Shown here: one piece after another, positions 9,355 through 20,690 of the stretch
How positions within the stretch are numbered: the stretch's first letter is position 1
Layout of the letters: each line of letters opens with the position of its first letter
Assembly (NCBI GenBank): GCA_946902875.1
Contig: OX336348.1
Location: 15,711,741 to 15,775,740 of the forward strand
Direction: 5' to 3'
DNA: 64,000 bases
Origin: Nematopogon swammerdamellus
Lineage: Eukaryota > Arthropoda > Insecta > Lepidoptera > Adelidae
Program-made: the position numbers and the translations under genes
Notes under the pieces: model-generated
Seen by the model: the letters and a program-made list of their open reading frames with translations, nothing else
Told to the model about the DNA's origin: nothing
Databases searched by the model: none

Positions 9355-10319
9355 TCAATATAGGAAAATCAAAAATGTAAAGTGTTAGGAGATTTTTGAG
9401 CATCTTCTGAAAGTTGACCAATAGGAAGCACTGCAAAATGCTTTAAGATACTTTATCCGTGAATTAACATTTTGTGAACTGATGATGGCTTAAAGTACTA
9501 TATACTAATACATTGACAAGTTTATTGACGCTACATTAAATAATTAACGCTAAATTAAGTAGATTGCAGTAGTATTAGGCAAGTGTACTACTACCTAGTC
9601 TATATGCATAAGATAGCTTACCTAATTGTTTTTGTCCTCTTGTATTATATTTTTTATTTATTTATTTAGGAAAAACAAACAATTACATACAAATGTCAGT
9701 TATGGAGACAGTAGAAACTATAAACAATTAGGTATGTAACCAGCGACGTTTTTCAGAAATAGTTTACTTAATAATTAATTAATTAAAAGAGTACACACAA
9801 TATAATTCACATAGCGCTTATAAATGAATACATATAAAATATAACAGCACCACGAGAGCAGACACCTCACCTTATGCATACTGTGCCACACCACGCACGG
9901 GTAACATTATAGTTATCATCTCTTACTTAAACCTATTTATGACCATGAAGCAGCCTATCGAGGCGGAACCCAAACGAAACATAATTATGACAGACCATGA
10001 AAAAAAAAACACACACACACAGAAAAACAAAAAGACAAAACGGAACAAAAGTGTTAATCAGTGTTGTATCCAACTTCAGCGCATAAGGATGAATCAACGC
10101 CACCCCTGGCCGCCCCGCCCAACCCTCGCCGACCGCGACTCCCTGATCATGGCGTCTATCTGGTTCTGTACAGCCCTTGTCATTGTTTGTCATTGTTTCC
10201 ATTGTGTTTAATTGTTTTTCATTGTTGCTACATACATTTAACTCTACCATTCGAAAGATAACGAATTCAAGTGCAAAATTTATTTGCCTACGAATGATAA
10301 TAATAAAACCTACCGCGCG
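9355..10319. other. No gene seen; duplicated low-complexity DNA
   Basis: The stretch is A/T-rich and holds a TTTATTTATTTATTTAGG tract (9650-9669), an A/CA-rich tract near 10000 (AAAAAAAAACACACACAC) and TTGTTTGTCATTG repeats near 10185. Small frames on both strands are not conserved in codon structure between the two copies (33235-34199), which differ here by an indel in the A/CA tract. Confidence 0.6.
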
Positions 10320-10740
10320 AAGATGAAAACCTAAATCTATATAATTAGTAATTACTCATATAGTTTCTGGCAGTTTCCATAGCATACCTGCCAAATTTTT
10401 CACCATCTATCATTAGTCATGATGAAAGAGCTTGCAGAATTATGTGAAGTGGTTTAATCAATTTTACATCCACTCCGGTAATTTCAGCAAAGCAGCTTGT
10501 ATTGTAAAAAAATCTTCTGGCAGTGTTACTACGAAGTAACTATTAAGTAATCTGTGGTATTACCAACATCAACCACTTGTCGTGGTTGGTCGATCAATCC
10601 TAGCTCTTCACGAAAACGTTTTTGTAAGTACAAGAGTTTTCTTCTCTTTATGTAGTCGTTTCTTTTTTTACTATTGGCTGACCATGTTTGGAAGGAAGGG
10701 TTATAGAAAATATGTAATATCATCCCATACAAGGAATGTA
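10320..10740 (-). pseudogene. Decayed transposon-type ORF of unknown family (copy 1)
   Basis: The minus-strand frame 10732-10529 gives WSANSKKRNDYIKRRKLLYL and then FREELGLIDQPRQVVDVGNT. After frame breaks, the sequence down to 10320 gives ILQALSS, then GEKFGRYAMETARNYMSNY. This succession (ELGL..D.P, GNT.D, KF..YA.ETA..Y) resembles a multi-copy ORF family I have seen in arthropod and cnidarian genomes, usually as part of transposons. I cannot name the family or its enzyme. Only about 140 residues' worth remains, with several stops. The start near 10732 is arbitrary. A second copy lies at 34200-34617 with a few substitutions. Confidence 0.45.
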
Positions 10741-10875
10741 ATTAATGTTAGACAGTCTTGTAATATTTATACATACGTAATTGTAATAATGTATCAACTC
10801 TTTATGCATTAATTGGAAAATAGAGAGGTGTACATTTTGTTGATTACATTTTCACACGCAAAATGATAAATAATT

Positions 10876-11049
10876 GGTACTAAATAACGAAACGTCGGTC
10901 GAAACGGCTACGTAAATAGTTTGTGTTTTCCGTCCAGTTCAGTGTAGCCGGCACGACCGAAGGGAAGCACTGACACGGCACCTAGTTCACCCGGTTTTAT
11001 GGGCTAACCAAGGTGATGTAGCCAACCGTGTCAGTTTCCATAAAAAAAA
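10876..11049 (+). mobile_element. SINE, 5'-truncated (copy 1)
   Basis: The sequence contains GTCGGTCGAAACGGCTACG, CCGTCCAGTTCAGTGTAGCC and GAAGGGAAGCACTGACACGG, and ends AACCGTGTCAGTTTCCATAA plus an A-run. This is the 3' half of the SINE at 8921-9354 in plus orientation. The copy is at 34751-34920. Confidence 0.75.
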
Positions 11050-11541
11050 ACATACCGTAAACGAAAACTATTAATAGTTATAGTATTCATTTGAAACCGC
11101 AATGGACAGCTGTTTTTCGTTTTCTGAATTTAATGACATTTTTCCCAATAACTTCGGAATTCGCAAATATTCGCAGATAATTTTTATAAATGTTTCTCAT
11201 GAATATCTAGGCTACAAATTAAAAATAAAGCGTGGGCAAACGTGGGTACCTGTCAACGCCTCGATGAACTTAATTTACTTCTTTTTCTTATTATATTATT
11301 CAATTATAAACACGTAACCTGATCAATAAAATTAAAAACTATTATTGTTCTAAAATGTACATAATATTAGATTTGCCTAAATGTATAATAGTTTATATCT
11401 ATTCCTACAAGTTTAACAAGAAATTGACTTTTAAAGTGATGAAGTGAACAGATTTGACATGGGCATCCAAAAAAATAATAAACATTGTTGCATTGGAAAA
11501 GATATGTTTTATACATATTTTTTCCAATGCCAAAAATATAT
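11050..11541. other. No gene seen
   Basis: This is A/T-rich duplicated DNA with no supported coding frame. At 11367 the second copy of the region carries a LINE insertion (35270-36768), so 11340-11400 is an empty-site reference. Confidence 0.6.
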
Positions 11542-12190
11542 AAAAACCTGTCGAACACCTCAAGGCAGGAAGTACAGTTTCAGATACTGAATCGGATAGG
11601 CTAGTTTTTTTTTTCGAAATTTATATGAAAATATGCAATTTTTCAATTATTCCTAAGTATCAAGATGTCTTCATATCAGTGATGTGAAGTTACTACTACC
11701 TACTACCATATGTCTTAAGCACGTGATATCAGTCTTCTAGGTAACTACCTAGGTAATATTCTAAAATTTATTAGGTATACAAAATAATGGTTTGTTGCAC
11801 ACTAACTAACCTCAAAGCACTTACCGACTTCATTTTCAGTACAGAAGACCAAAAAAAATATTAAAATCGGCAAATTATTTTACAAAGAATTTCACTAAAG
11901 ACATAAGAACACGCTCTCTGCCTTCACTTCATTCGATGCCGCCTCAAGATAATTTATGACACTGGCGGCGGCGAGGCGGCGGCGGGCGCTTTGTGTCTCG
12001 CGCGCGCCGCCGCCACGCCGCCGTCTCGCCGCCGCGCCTGCTAGAGGATTTTGCATTAGAAGTAAAAGGTCGTGATACTAATTCTATTTTTTTTATTGAA
12101 AAATTTTGTCTGAATTTAAAAAAAAAACTAACCTATCCGATTCTGTATCTGAAACTGTACTTCCTGCCTTCGGGTTTTCGACAGGTTTTT
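11542..12190. mobile_element. TIR element (MITE) with GC-rich centre (copy 1)
   Basis: Terminal inverted repeats of about 70 bp (11542-11614 and 12118-12190) begin AACCTGTCGAA and contain GGCAGGAAGTACAGTTTCAG. The interior has a (GGC)n-rich patch at 11961-12040 (GGCGGCGGCGAGGCGGCGG, CGCGCGCGCC). No transposase frame is present, so it is a non-autonomous DNA element. The second copy is at 36942-37572. Confidence 0.7.
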
Positions 12191-12337
12191 TGTTCACCGT
12201 ATATAACTTACATAAAATACCCGTAATATATCAAAGTCTAACCCTTAAACTATTCAATATAATTAAAAAGGTATGTCAATAGGAACTCTGGTAAAAAACA
12301 TTTTTGATATGCCATTGTTCTACTATTTTCCATAGTG

Positions 12338-12490
12338 GCCCGCGCGGTGGCTGGCGGCGCGGTGGCTGGCGGCGCGGCGGCTCGCGGCGCGGCGGCTGTC
12401 GAATCGGCGGAGCAAGGGCTGGCGGTGCGGAGCGGAGGAGCGGCGGCGCGCGGGCGGGTGCCTAAGAAAGCGCATCGAGCGGCCGCATCC
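12338..12490. repeat. GC-rich GGCGGCGCG repeat patch (copy 1)
   Basis: Short degenerate repeats (GTGGCTGGCGGCGCG, GCGGCTCGCGGCGCG) form a CpG-rich island in otherwise A/T-rich DNA. An Arg/Ala-rich frame across it is a composition artefact. The copy at 37722-37872 has lost several units. Confidence 0.7.
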
Positions 12491-12655
12491 GCACGTTAGT
12501 AATATATATTCGGTGTCCGCACTGCCCATAGTGCCCATATTATAGCCAGCCAACATTTTAATTTGAGTTGATCTTAATTTTTTGACGTGGAATCACGTCT
12601 TCCTCATATGGTTCAAAATGGGATGCATGTAAGCTAAAATATGACGTCACCGATA

Positions 12656-12800
12656 AGAAAAATACATAAATACATACATACATATATATCGTCATGCATG
12701 TTTCCCGCTGGGGTAGGCAGATACAACGGATCTTCACGTGCCATGTTCCTGACACTCCTCTGCCGCCTCCTTCATGCACATGTACCGGGAAAATGGTCAA
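12656..12800. repeat. CATA microsatellite-linked dispersed repeat (copy 1)
   Basis: A short (ATACATACAT) tract is followed by GTTTCCCGCTGGGGTAGGCA and GATCTTCACGTGCCATG, then ACACTCCTCTGCCGCCTCC. The same block, again after CATA repeats, lies at 14639-14760 and 38030-38165. It resembles lepidopteran elements that carry a microsatellite at one end. Confidence 0.65.
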
Positions 12801-12891
12801 TGCTTAGTTTTTAAGTAACGCACATACAAAACACTTATCAGCAAAATGGGGAAGGTGGTGCAAATACAACAATAATAAAAAACATTATTAA

Positions 12892-13120
12892 GAGCGTTCC
12901 GTGCAACATGACAGGCGACGGTGCTGTCACTCAAGTAAATAATATATATCTCTTAAACAAAGCCATAACGAAAAAAGAAGCCATGAAGCTGTAGTTGATT
13001 TTGATTATGATATTCTAAGGCCGTTTTTAGTGTTGCGCTGGTGGCCGCCGGTCGCACGCGCGCTGGTCACCGCGCGTGTTCCAGCGTCCTGGCGCCGGTC
13101 GCTGGTTGTTTTTAGTGTGA
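12892..13120. repeat. Segment repeated in inverse at 30600-30985
   Basis: GAGCGTTCCGTGCAACATGA and CATGAAGCTGTAGTTGATTT recur as the reverse complement at 30855-30985. GGCCGTTTTTAGTGTTGCGC recurs in inverse at 30718-30740. It marks the right end of the collinear duplication. The inverse copy carries a 109-bp insertion that is absent here. Confidence 0.8.
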
Positions 13121-13243
13121 GGCTGACGTGTGACGCAATCGCGTTGTTACAATGAGGCGAAATAAATTGCTAACGATTCTCCTGTGCTACTTGTTATTAA
13201 AGCGACGACGAATAATTAATAGAAAGAAGAAGAATTCACGTAC

Positions 13244-13571
13244 CGTGTGGGGCCGGCACTTTAAAAGAATAGCCCCACTGCATCTCTCCCCGTGTATGTC
13301 GTAAAAGGTGACTAAGGGATAAGACTCCCTTCTTATATTACTAGGTGGTAGGGTTTAATCCGCCCGGGTTGGTACCACCGCACTGAATGAAAGGTCGGTC
13401 GAAACGGCTATGTAAAATAGTTTGTGTTTTCCGTTCAGTTCAGTGTAGCCGGGACGACCGAAGGGAAGCACTGACGTGGTACCAAGTTCACCAGGTGTTA
13501 TGGGCTGACATCACGGAAGGTGATGTAAGGCAACCGTGTCAGTTTCCATAAAAAAAAATATAAAAAAAAAC
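13244..13571 (+). mobile_element. SINE lacking the 5S-like module
   Basis: The sequence runs GTGTGGGGCCGGCACTTTAA, AGAATAGCCCCACTGCATC, GTCGTAAAAGGTGACTAAGG, then directly CTCCCTTCTTATATTACTAG and on to GTCAGTTTCCATAAAAAAAA. It matches both ends of the SINE at 8921-9354 but lacks about 130 bp containing the 5S-like part. It is therefore a second subfamily or a deletion derivative. Confidence 0.75.
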
Positions 13572-13710
13572 AACCTTTAGTGGCAACCAGATTACTCAGT
13601 TCTTGTATAACTCATTAGCTGAATCCCACAGCAAGGGTCTGAACTGCACCTCAATTATTACTCTTTCTTTATCGATGTTCATCGTATGTACCCGCGACGC
13701 GTGTCACCAG

Positions 13711-13743
13711 CGCAACAGTAACAGTAACAGTAACAGTAACAGT
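13711..13743. repeat. Hexanucleotide (AACAGT)n microsatellite
   Basis: Five consecutive AACAGT-type units follow GTCACCAGCGC. That GTCACCAGCGCAAC is the inverse of GTTGCGCTGGTG at 13037, so 13022-13715 may be an old TIR element. Confidence 0.75.
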
Positions 13744-15034
13744 AGTAAAAGCACGCACTGGCTTGTGTAGCAACACTGCGTTGCAGCTGTCTAGTTTAAA
13801 TTATAGGACTGGTGTTTTATCTTTTTTGTTAATATTATAAATTTGCAACATAGACTTAATATTTCAAGTAATATCGTTAATATAAGATAAAATCTGTGTG
13901 TGGAAGTGTTATATTTAATATACAGCGAGCCTAAGACAAGATATCCTACCAAGAACAAAAGTGACCGTTAAAAAATGCGACACGTAGTATTCGTTCCAAG
14001 AAATTCATGTCACCGGTGAGCCAAGAGTGAAGAAAACACATTTCGTGAGACGCTCACGGCTACTACAAGATATATGACAAGGAAGTAGCGGAATACTGCA
14101 AGATTTGATGTTATCAGCTGGGACCTAACCTACAACGCATGACATACATTTGGAGGGTTCTCTGGACAAAGGCGCTTGCAGAAGTAAATAAGCTGACCCG
14201 GAAGTGTTCTTCGCCGAAGGCGTGAGTAACGCGATATTTATTTACGATATAATGCGACATACATCTAATTTTATGAAATAACTAGCCTAACTTTTATAGA
14301 TATACCTACCTATTGTACTACGGCACAGATTGGCTCGACCTTGCTCGGGGAATATCGCGGTACCTCCGGGCACCGTAGGCGATTAGCCCACGACGCGAGG
14401 GACAGGTAGCTAGATTTTAGAGTCCCTCATTCCTGTTGCAGGTACAGCTATATACCTGCCGGTAGATCTACGCGACAAAGAGCCGATCGCCAAGTCAAAT
14501 AATATATGCATGATTAGCTAGTTAATTTAGTCTGCAAACTCTCACCGATTCGTACACTGTTAGGTATATTATGTTTTACTGTTAAAATTGTTATATTATT
14601 ATTACATTACATTAGAAAATTATAACATTGACTATAAGTACACACATACATACATAGCGTCACACCTGTTTCCCGGTGGGGTAGGCAGAGACAACGGATC
14701 TCCACGTGCCACGATCCTGACACACCTCTGCCGCCTCTTCCACTCCCATAATGTTCTATAAGTATAGATATATAAGTACGTACTTTGTGGTATATTAACT
14801 AAAAAAATTGTGCACACATAGTGGTACATGCCACAGGATATTATTGTTTATTATACACTTTTAAACACATACATATACACTATTGTATTTGTACGTAATG
14901 ACCACAGAATTATTGTTGTTTATTATATGTGACACTTGTATTTGTATGTGCTGAAGATATAGAATTCTACAATAATAGGTAGGACTACATACATATTATA
15001 TAATATATAAACATACTGACGACTACTGACATAC
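13744..15034. other. Region upstream of the CR1-like LINE, no gene
   Basis: No supported frame is seen. The part nearest 15034 may be the LINE 5' UTR, whose upstream limit I cannot set. A second CATA-linked repeat (GTTTCCCGGTGGGGTAGGCA) lies at 14639-14760, within a (CATA/ATATAC)-rich stretch 14630-15000. Confidence 0.5.
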
Positions 15035-15085
15035 TTGTCGTGTTACTTGCTTTGGTTCCTGCTAACCGATTTGACCTTCTTTTTC

Positions 15086-16684
15086 ATGCGCACACGGAGC
15101 GGCGCACGGGCCGCAATGGCCAGCGAGAGTGACGAGCGCCTGCAGAGCCTGCTACAGCAGACGGAGGAGCTGCGCGAGCTGAACGAGCGCCTCCTCACCG
15201 AGCAGGACGACAACGCGGCCGCGTTTGAGAACGTCTTGGCCGACAATGCTCGGCTCAAAGCGTTGCTCGCCAAGAAGGAGAGGTGCCTCGCGGAGCTCCA
15301 GGAGAGTGAGGAGAAGTGCATGGACATGATTTACTGGTACGAGAATAACCAGAAGGAGTTTGAGAAAGTTCTGGACTCCAACAACGCACTGCACAAGGAG
15401 TTGCTGGAGGTGCGGAGCATTAAGGACAGCAGCTGCTCGTACTCCTACGACGGGACGGCGGAGGAACTGCGCGAGGTGAGGGACCGGCTGACTATTGAGA
15501 GGAAGCAGAACGTCGCGCTGCGGAAAGACGTAGCTGAGAAGAACTCAGTCATCCGCGACCAGTCACTAAGACTGATGGAGCTGGAGGCAGCCGTTCGCTG
15601 CAGCGCGAGCGCACACTCCACGACGCCCCGGCGAGGTCGCTGCCCCTCCCCCTGCCCCGCCGTAGAATGCGTCGTTATTCTCGACACCCCAGTGGATCGG
15701 CAAACTGCGTCTCCACAGGAGTCCCCGCGGCACACCCCCCCCCCCTTCTACAGAGCCACTTCTTTCCCCCATCCCCCCCACTGCCACGCGATCAAGCGAG
15801 CCACCTGCAGCGGCAAGTACCAGCTCTGCCGCAGCCACACCGCCTCCAACCAGGATAGCACACAGCGTGGAGACGTCAGGTGGGAAGTCTTCCAAGAAGA
15901 GAAAGGGAAAGGGAAAGAAGAAGACAGCTGCCAAGGAGTCCCGTTCAGCTGTTGGAAAAGGAAAAGGTCGACATGGGAAGCAACCGGTCCTCCGTGTCTG
16001 CGTTACCGAGGCGGAAAAATCGACAACACCACTACCCCGGACCACCACCACCCTACCGACCCCCCCCGCCAAACCCCGTCCACTCCAGCTGCGCGAAGCC
16101 AGCTGCGCGAAGAACTCGGTGATGAGCTCGCACTCAACATGGGTCGCACATTCCACGAGTCGCGACAGTCGTCGAACACCGTCTCGACCACATGCAAGCC
16201 AGCGGCGAGCATCTCCGACATTATCAAGGACCTACCGAGCCAAGTGAGCAAGCTGGAGGAGAAAGATATTGTTATCTTGTTGGTAGGCGGCGCAGAAACT
16301 AACACAGACACAGTAGCTTACCTCAGCTGTGTGAAGTATGCAGTCGAGGCAATGCGGCAAAAGTAACAATATTTATCAGCTCGCTACTGTATGTGCCGAC
16401 TCGACTGCATGATTCACACAGAATCAATACTGCCGCACACAGGAGCAACCATCTAGTGTATATGTTGACCAGGAGCGTTCCTAATACCATCTATATCGAT
16501 GTAAATACGCTCGGAAAGTCATGCTATGCACTTGATGGCCGTATTAATAGCATGGGCCGAAAACAAATGCATTCTTATATACAGAACTGTAATTTTAGCA
16601 TGAAAAAATTTAATCTACACTTTGTAGAATTAGAAAATAGTGCTCCTAAAAATAAGCTAATTGAATCAAATGCTTTTTTAGGTT
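15086..16684 (+). pseudogene. CR1-like LINE ORF1: coiled coil plus esterase-like domain, one frameshift
   Basis: From the ATG at 15086 (MRTRSG; an in-frame ATG at 15116 is also possible) the frame gives a long charged coiled coil of about 180 residues (ERLQSLLQQTEELRELNERL onward). A Pro/Ser/Lys-rich linker follows, and then the start of an SGNH/esterase-like fold (KDIVILLVGGAETNTDT). The frame stops at 16364-16366. Homology continues one frame over from about 16363 (VTIFISSLLYVPTR, then YALDGRINSMGRKQ, like the esterase C-terminal block), ending at 16684. One lost base would explain this. CR1-group LINEs carry such an ORF1, which binds the element RNA. ORF2 follows about 60 bp downstream. 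Confidence 0.7.
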
Positions 16685-16744
16685 AAATTCTGTTTCTAGT
16701 GGCCGTGATTCGTTCGGAACTAAGTTAAATTCTTCTAAACATTG

Positions 16745-19139
16745 TTGTCTATTGAAAAATAAGCTAATTATCAGTCATCAAAATGTACAGGGTCTGCGCG
16801 GCAAAAATCTACTATTAGAATTAATTTTAAAAGAAAAATAATTGATGTTTATTGTGTAACCGAGTCCTGGATAGATTGTAATGAATTAAGCACTCAATGT
16901 ATTAATAACTATTCTATTATTAGCAGTAGCCATCGAAATTTTTTTATAAGAGGTGGTACTTTAATTCTTGTGAAGAACGGTCACAAAGCTAAAAACAGAC
17001 TAGATGTAGTAAAAAAGTCAGTGGAAAAAGAGTTTGAAATAAGTTGTATAGAAATGGACTCAATATTCATAGTATCAGTATATAGGTCACCGTGTGGGAA
17101 TGTGCCATCATTTATAAACAAATTGGAAGAATGTTTGTGTAAATTGAATACCAATAATAATAAATCAATAATTGTTTGTGGAGACTTTAATATTAAATTC
17201 CCCTTAGAAGAAGGAGGGCAACATGAGCTATCTGATTTGATGGATAGTTTTTTGCTTAGCCAAACAATCTTCCAATATACTAGAGTGACAGATTCGTGTT
17301 CATCGTGCATTGATAATATTTTTACTGATTGTAAAGTACTAGAGTCAAAAGTATTTCCTGGAATATCATCAGATCATTACGCGCAATTAATTTCTATAAA
17401 TTACTCGACAAGTAAGAATACTACTTCGGGCAAGATGAAACGAATATCAAACAAGGTTCTGATAAATTCGTTAAACTTAGATTTTCAAACTGAATTCTGT
17501 TGTAATAATATTTATAGCTTTAAAGAATTTTTCAATATATTTATGAGATATCTAGACAAGCATATGCCACTAAAAGATATGTGTGTAACTAATAAAAAAA
17601 CATTTGCCGACTGGGCTACTCCAGCTATTATTATTTCTAAAGACAAATTATTTTATTTATATGATCTCCTTAAAGTTAACAATAATCCAGATCTTAGATC
17701 TTATGTTACACGTTACAGCAAAATCTTTAAACAAGTTACCATTAAAGCCAAGCAACTGTTCCTTAAAAACAAAATTATGAATTCAAATAATAAAATAAAA
17801 ATGGCCTGGAACATAATTAAAGAAGAAACTGGCAAATCTAACGACTGTAACACCAAGCTAGAGTTAAAAATTGGATCAGAAATTATTTCGGATAACACAA
17901 CGATTGCCAATCATGTGAATAAATTCTTTTCCACAATAGCCCATAGTACTACTCAAAGTCTAAAGTCTAGTAAAGAAGTATCATTAAACTACCTCAAAGC
18001 GTTTATCCCTCGGAATTCTGAATCAGCCATATTTGCACCTGTCACATACCTAGAGACTAAGAGAGTAATTAGGGACCTTAAATCTAAACATTCCCAAGAT
18101 CTTTGGAGTATCTCACCTGTATTATTGAAATCTATAACAAGTGTCATCGGCCCGCTAACAGATATTGTAAATGACTCTCTAAAAAATGGCATATTCCCAG
18201 ATTCATTAAAAGTAGCCAAAGTTATACCTTTGTATAAAAAGGGATGTCATAACAATGTTGAGAACTATCGTCCCGTCTCTATATTGCCGGTTTTCAGTAA
18301 GATCTTTGAAACAATTTTGGAAAAACGGTTAATTAAATTCTTTATTGATAATGAACTTTTAAATTGTAAACAATTTGGATTTCGGAAAGGACTGTCAACG
18401 GGTGATGCTATAGCTTCTATGGTAAAATCAATATTAACTTCCCTAGACGACTCTCAGAATACTTATGGCATCTTTTGTGATCCGTCCAAAGCCTTTGACT
18501 GTGTAAATCATGAAATATTACTAATGAAACTAGAACATTATGGTATAAGAGACAATGAATTGCGTATATTCCAATCATATTTACAAAATAGAGCTCAAAT
18601 ATGTGACGTCAATGGCTTAAAATCTAATGTAGAATCAATTACAATGGGTGTGCCGCAGGGTTCTATCCTGGGACCATTATTGTTTCTAACATATGTTAAC
18701 GACATCTCGAGCTGTATAACAGACGATATAGAGATGGTAATGTTTGCAGACGATATCTCAGTTGTACTGAAAAACAATGATATAAGTAAACTAAGAGAAT
18801 CCTTTTTAAATGTACTAGAATCTCTAAAATCATGGTTCGAATGCAACAATCTATTACTAAATGTTAACAAAACTAACATTATGCACTTTGCTCTAGGTAC
18901 TCATAGACGTAATAACACTGATGCCATATTAAAAACTGCAGAAAACTTGTCATTAAACCTTGCTAATGAACTAACTTTTCTTGGGGTAATATTTGATAAA
19001 AGTTTTACTTGGAAAGCCCACATAAACTCTTTAGCTGGTAAGTTGAGTTCCGCTTGTTATGCTATAAAAAAAATTAAAGAGCTATGCGGAACTCATGCTG
19101 CAAACACGGTTTATCATGCCTATTTTGAGAGCATCATGT
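16745..19139 (+). pseudogene. CR1-like LINE ORF2, first part: AP endonuclease and RT
   Basis: The frame opens with KLIISHQNVQGLRGKN (endonuclease start), shifts frame near 16840, and then runs open from 16862. Endonuclease motifs are ESW, VYRSP, CGDFNIKF (17177-17200) and SDHYAQLI (about 17369). RT motifs are YRPVSILPVFSKIFE, motif A DPSKAFDCVNHE (about 18480), motif B GVPQGSILGPLLF (about 18649) and motif C FADD (about 18743). The enzyme nicks target DNA and reverse-transcribes the LINE RNA there. The chain is cut at 19139 by a 2031-bp LTR insertion and resumes at 21175. Apart from one frameshift and the insertion it is well preserved, so the LINE was fairly young when hit. Confidence 0.9.
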
Positions 19140-20049
19140 TGTAACGGGCATATGAGCACAGCCGAAATAATAGCGCTGCGCCATCTGACGGAGGAGAGCG
19201 CAGACAACTACGAACCGCGCACACGCAGCCGGGAACGTGAGCGACGTAGTGTTCCGGCCCACCGACAGGCGGCGAAGGAGCGCCGCGAGCGAAGGTTCCA
19301 GAGAGAAACGCGTTCGACCCGCAGATATCTTACCGCCATTAACGAACAAGGTCGAGAAATATTGAATCAAGGGTGATAAGCCACTGAACCATCGAGCGAA
19401 CGTGGTGAAGCGGAGTCAAACGTCGCGCGGGACTACCAGAGGTCCAGAGAGCAATAGAGAGGGTGAGTGGCCGAATGGCAGAACGATTTATTTCGCCGCG
19501 GTCGCCGGGAGCAAACCCACTCCCACGAAAGGGGCGACGGAAGGTTATAACGAGACACCGATGTGATTACAGGCCTTCCGGAACGCCCTCTCTGATAGCG
19601 GCCAGCGAATACAGACTCCGGGTGCACTGCCTAGCGGTCCGGCGGACGAGACTTCATCACAGCTAAGTGGAACTGAGTAATACGGGTCTCTCTCCGAGTA
19701 CGGTACGGCAACCCACAAGCGACGTCCCCTGGCCGGGCGGACAGGCCCGGATAGACGTGCGGTACCACCCTCGCGCGTCGGACCCGCCGTCGCGCGGTCG
19801 CGCGAGCTGACAAAGAAGCGCGGGAACCCGACTGCCACGTGGTTCTAGAACTTTCGAAATGAGTAGATGGCCGTGCCAAGTTGAAGTGTAGGTGGTAATA
19901 GTGCCGCGCCTCGTCCTAAAGACGAATTGAGTAGGATACGATAAGGCCAGTTCTCCCGAAATTGTTCCAGCGTAATAGCGTAGTAGTAGTGAAATGTAAA
20001 TGTGAGCCGGTACCGACCTTGCCCTCGAGCGGCGTAGGTATATTAAGAG

Positions 20050-20312
20050 AGATATATTGGACATTGAGAAATTTCTTGTGATATTCGTGTATTTTCGTGT
20101 AATAGTTGTGAACAAGTATATTGGACATTGAGAAATTTCTTGTGATATTCGTGTATTTTCGTGTAATAGTTGTGAACAAGTATATTGGACATTGCGAAAT
20201 TTCTTGTGATATTCGTGTATTTTCGTGTAATAGTTGTGAACAAGTATATTGGACATTGCGAAATTTCTTGTGATATTCGTGTATTTTCGTGTAATAGTTG
20301 TGAACAAGTACA
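20050..20312. repeat. 62-bp tandem repeat inside the solo LTR, about 4 units
   Basis: Units start TATATTGGACATTGAGAAAT and contain GTGTATTTTCGTGTAATAGT. The first two units have GAGAAATTT and the later two GCGAAATTT. Repeated minus-strand frames across it are artefacts. Confidence 0.95.
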
Positions 20313-20379
20313 TTGCGGCATTCGGGCGCAGAGCGCAGCAAGTCCGTCCCACTGAATATTAACTGAAGTAATTTGTACT

Positions 20380-20690
20380 AAAGTGAACCAAGTTAGGCGT
20401 AGCGAGATTTCGGATAATTTGTGTGTATTGTGTGATAGTAACGTGAAAGTAAATCGTAGGACCCTCGCGCATAGCGCGGCAAGTCCGGTGTGTTGAAAAT
20501 TTGACAAATTTTAATTTGTACTAAAGCGATCCATGTTAGGCGTAACGAGATTTCGGAAAATTTGTGTGTATTGCGTGATAGTAACGTGAAAGTAAATCGT
20601 AGGACCCTCGCGCAGAGCGCGGAAAGTCCGTTATGTTGAAAAATTGACAAATCTTAATTTGTACTAATGTGAGACAAGTTGGTCTAAGGT
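20380..20690. repeat. About 120-bp tandem repeat inside the solo LTR, 2-3 units
   Basis: TAGGCGTAGCGAGATTTCGG, GATAGTAACGTGAAAGTAAA and CGTAGGACCCTCGCGCA recur at about 20394 and 20538, with a further partial match upstream at 20320-20390. Confidence 0.8.

Noticed and set aside
9933..10250. Duplicated frame with a hydrophobic tail near 10000
   Set aside because: The second copy has a 3-base-unrelated indel pattern in the A/CA tract and no homology; likely chance.
12323..12556. Arg/Ala/Ser-rich protein on the minus strand
   Set aside because: Compositional artefact of a GC-rich GGCGGCGCG repeat; not kept in frame in the second copy.
15566..16156. Minus-strand frame of 196 residues opposite LINE ORF1
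   Set aside because: It lies antisense to a recognisable ORF1 with biased GC composition and has no motif of its own.
19916..20507. Repetitive minus-strand proteins
   Set aside because: They are translations of the 62-bp tandem repeat inside the solo LTR.
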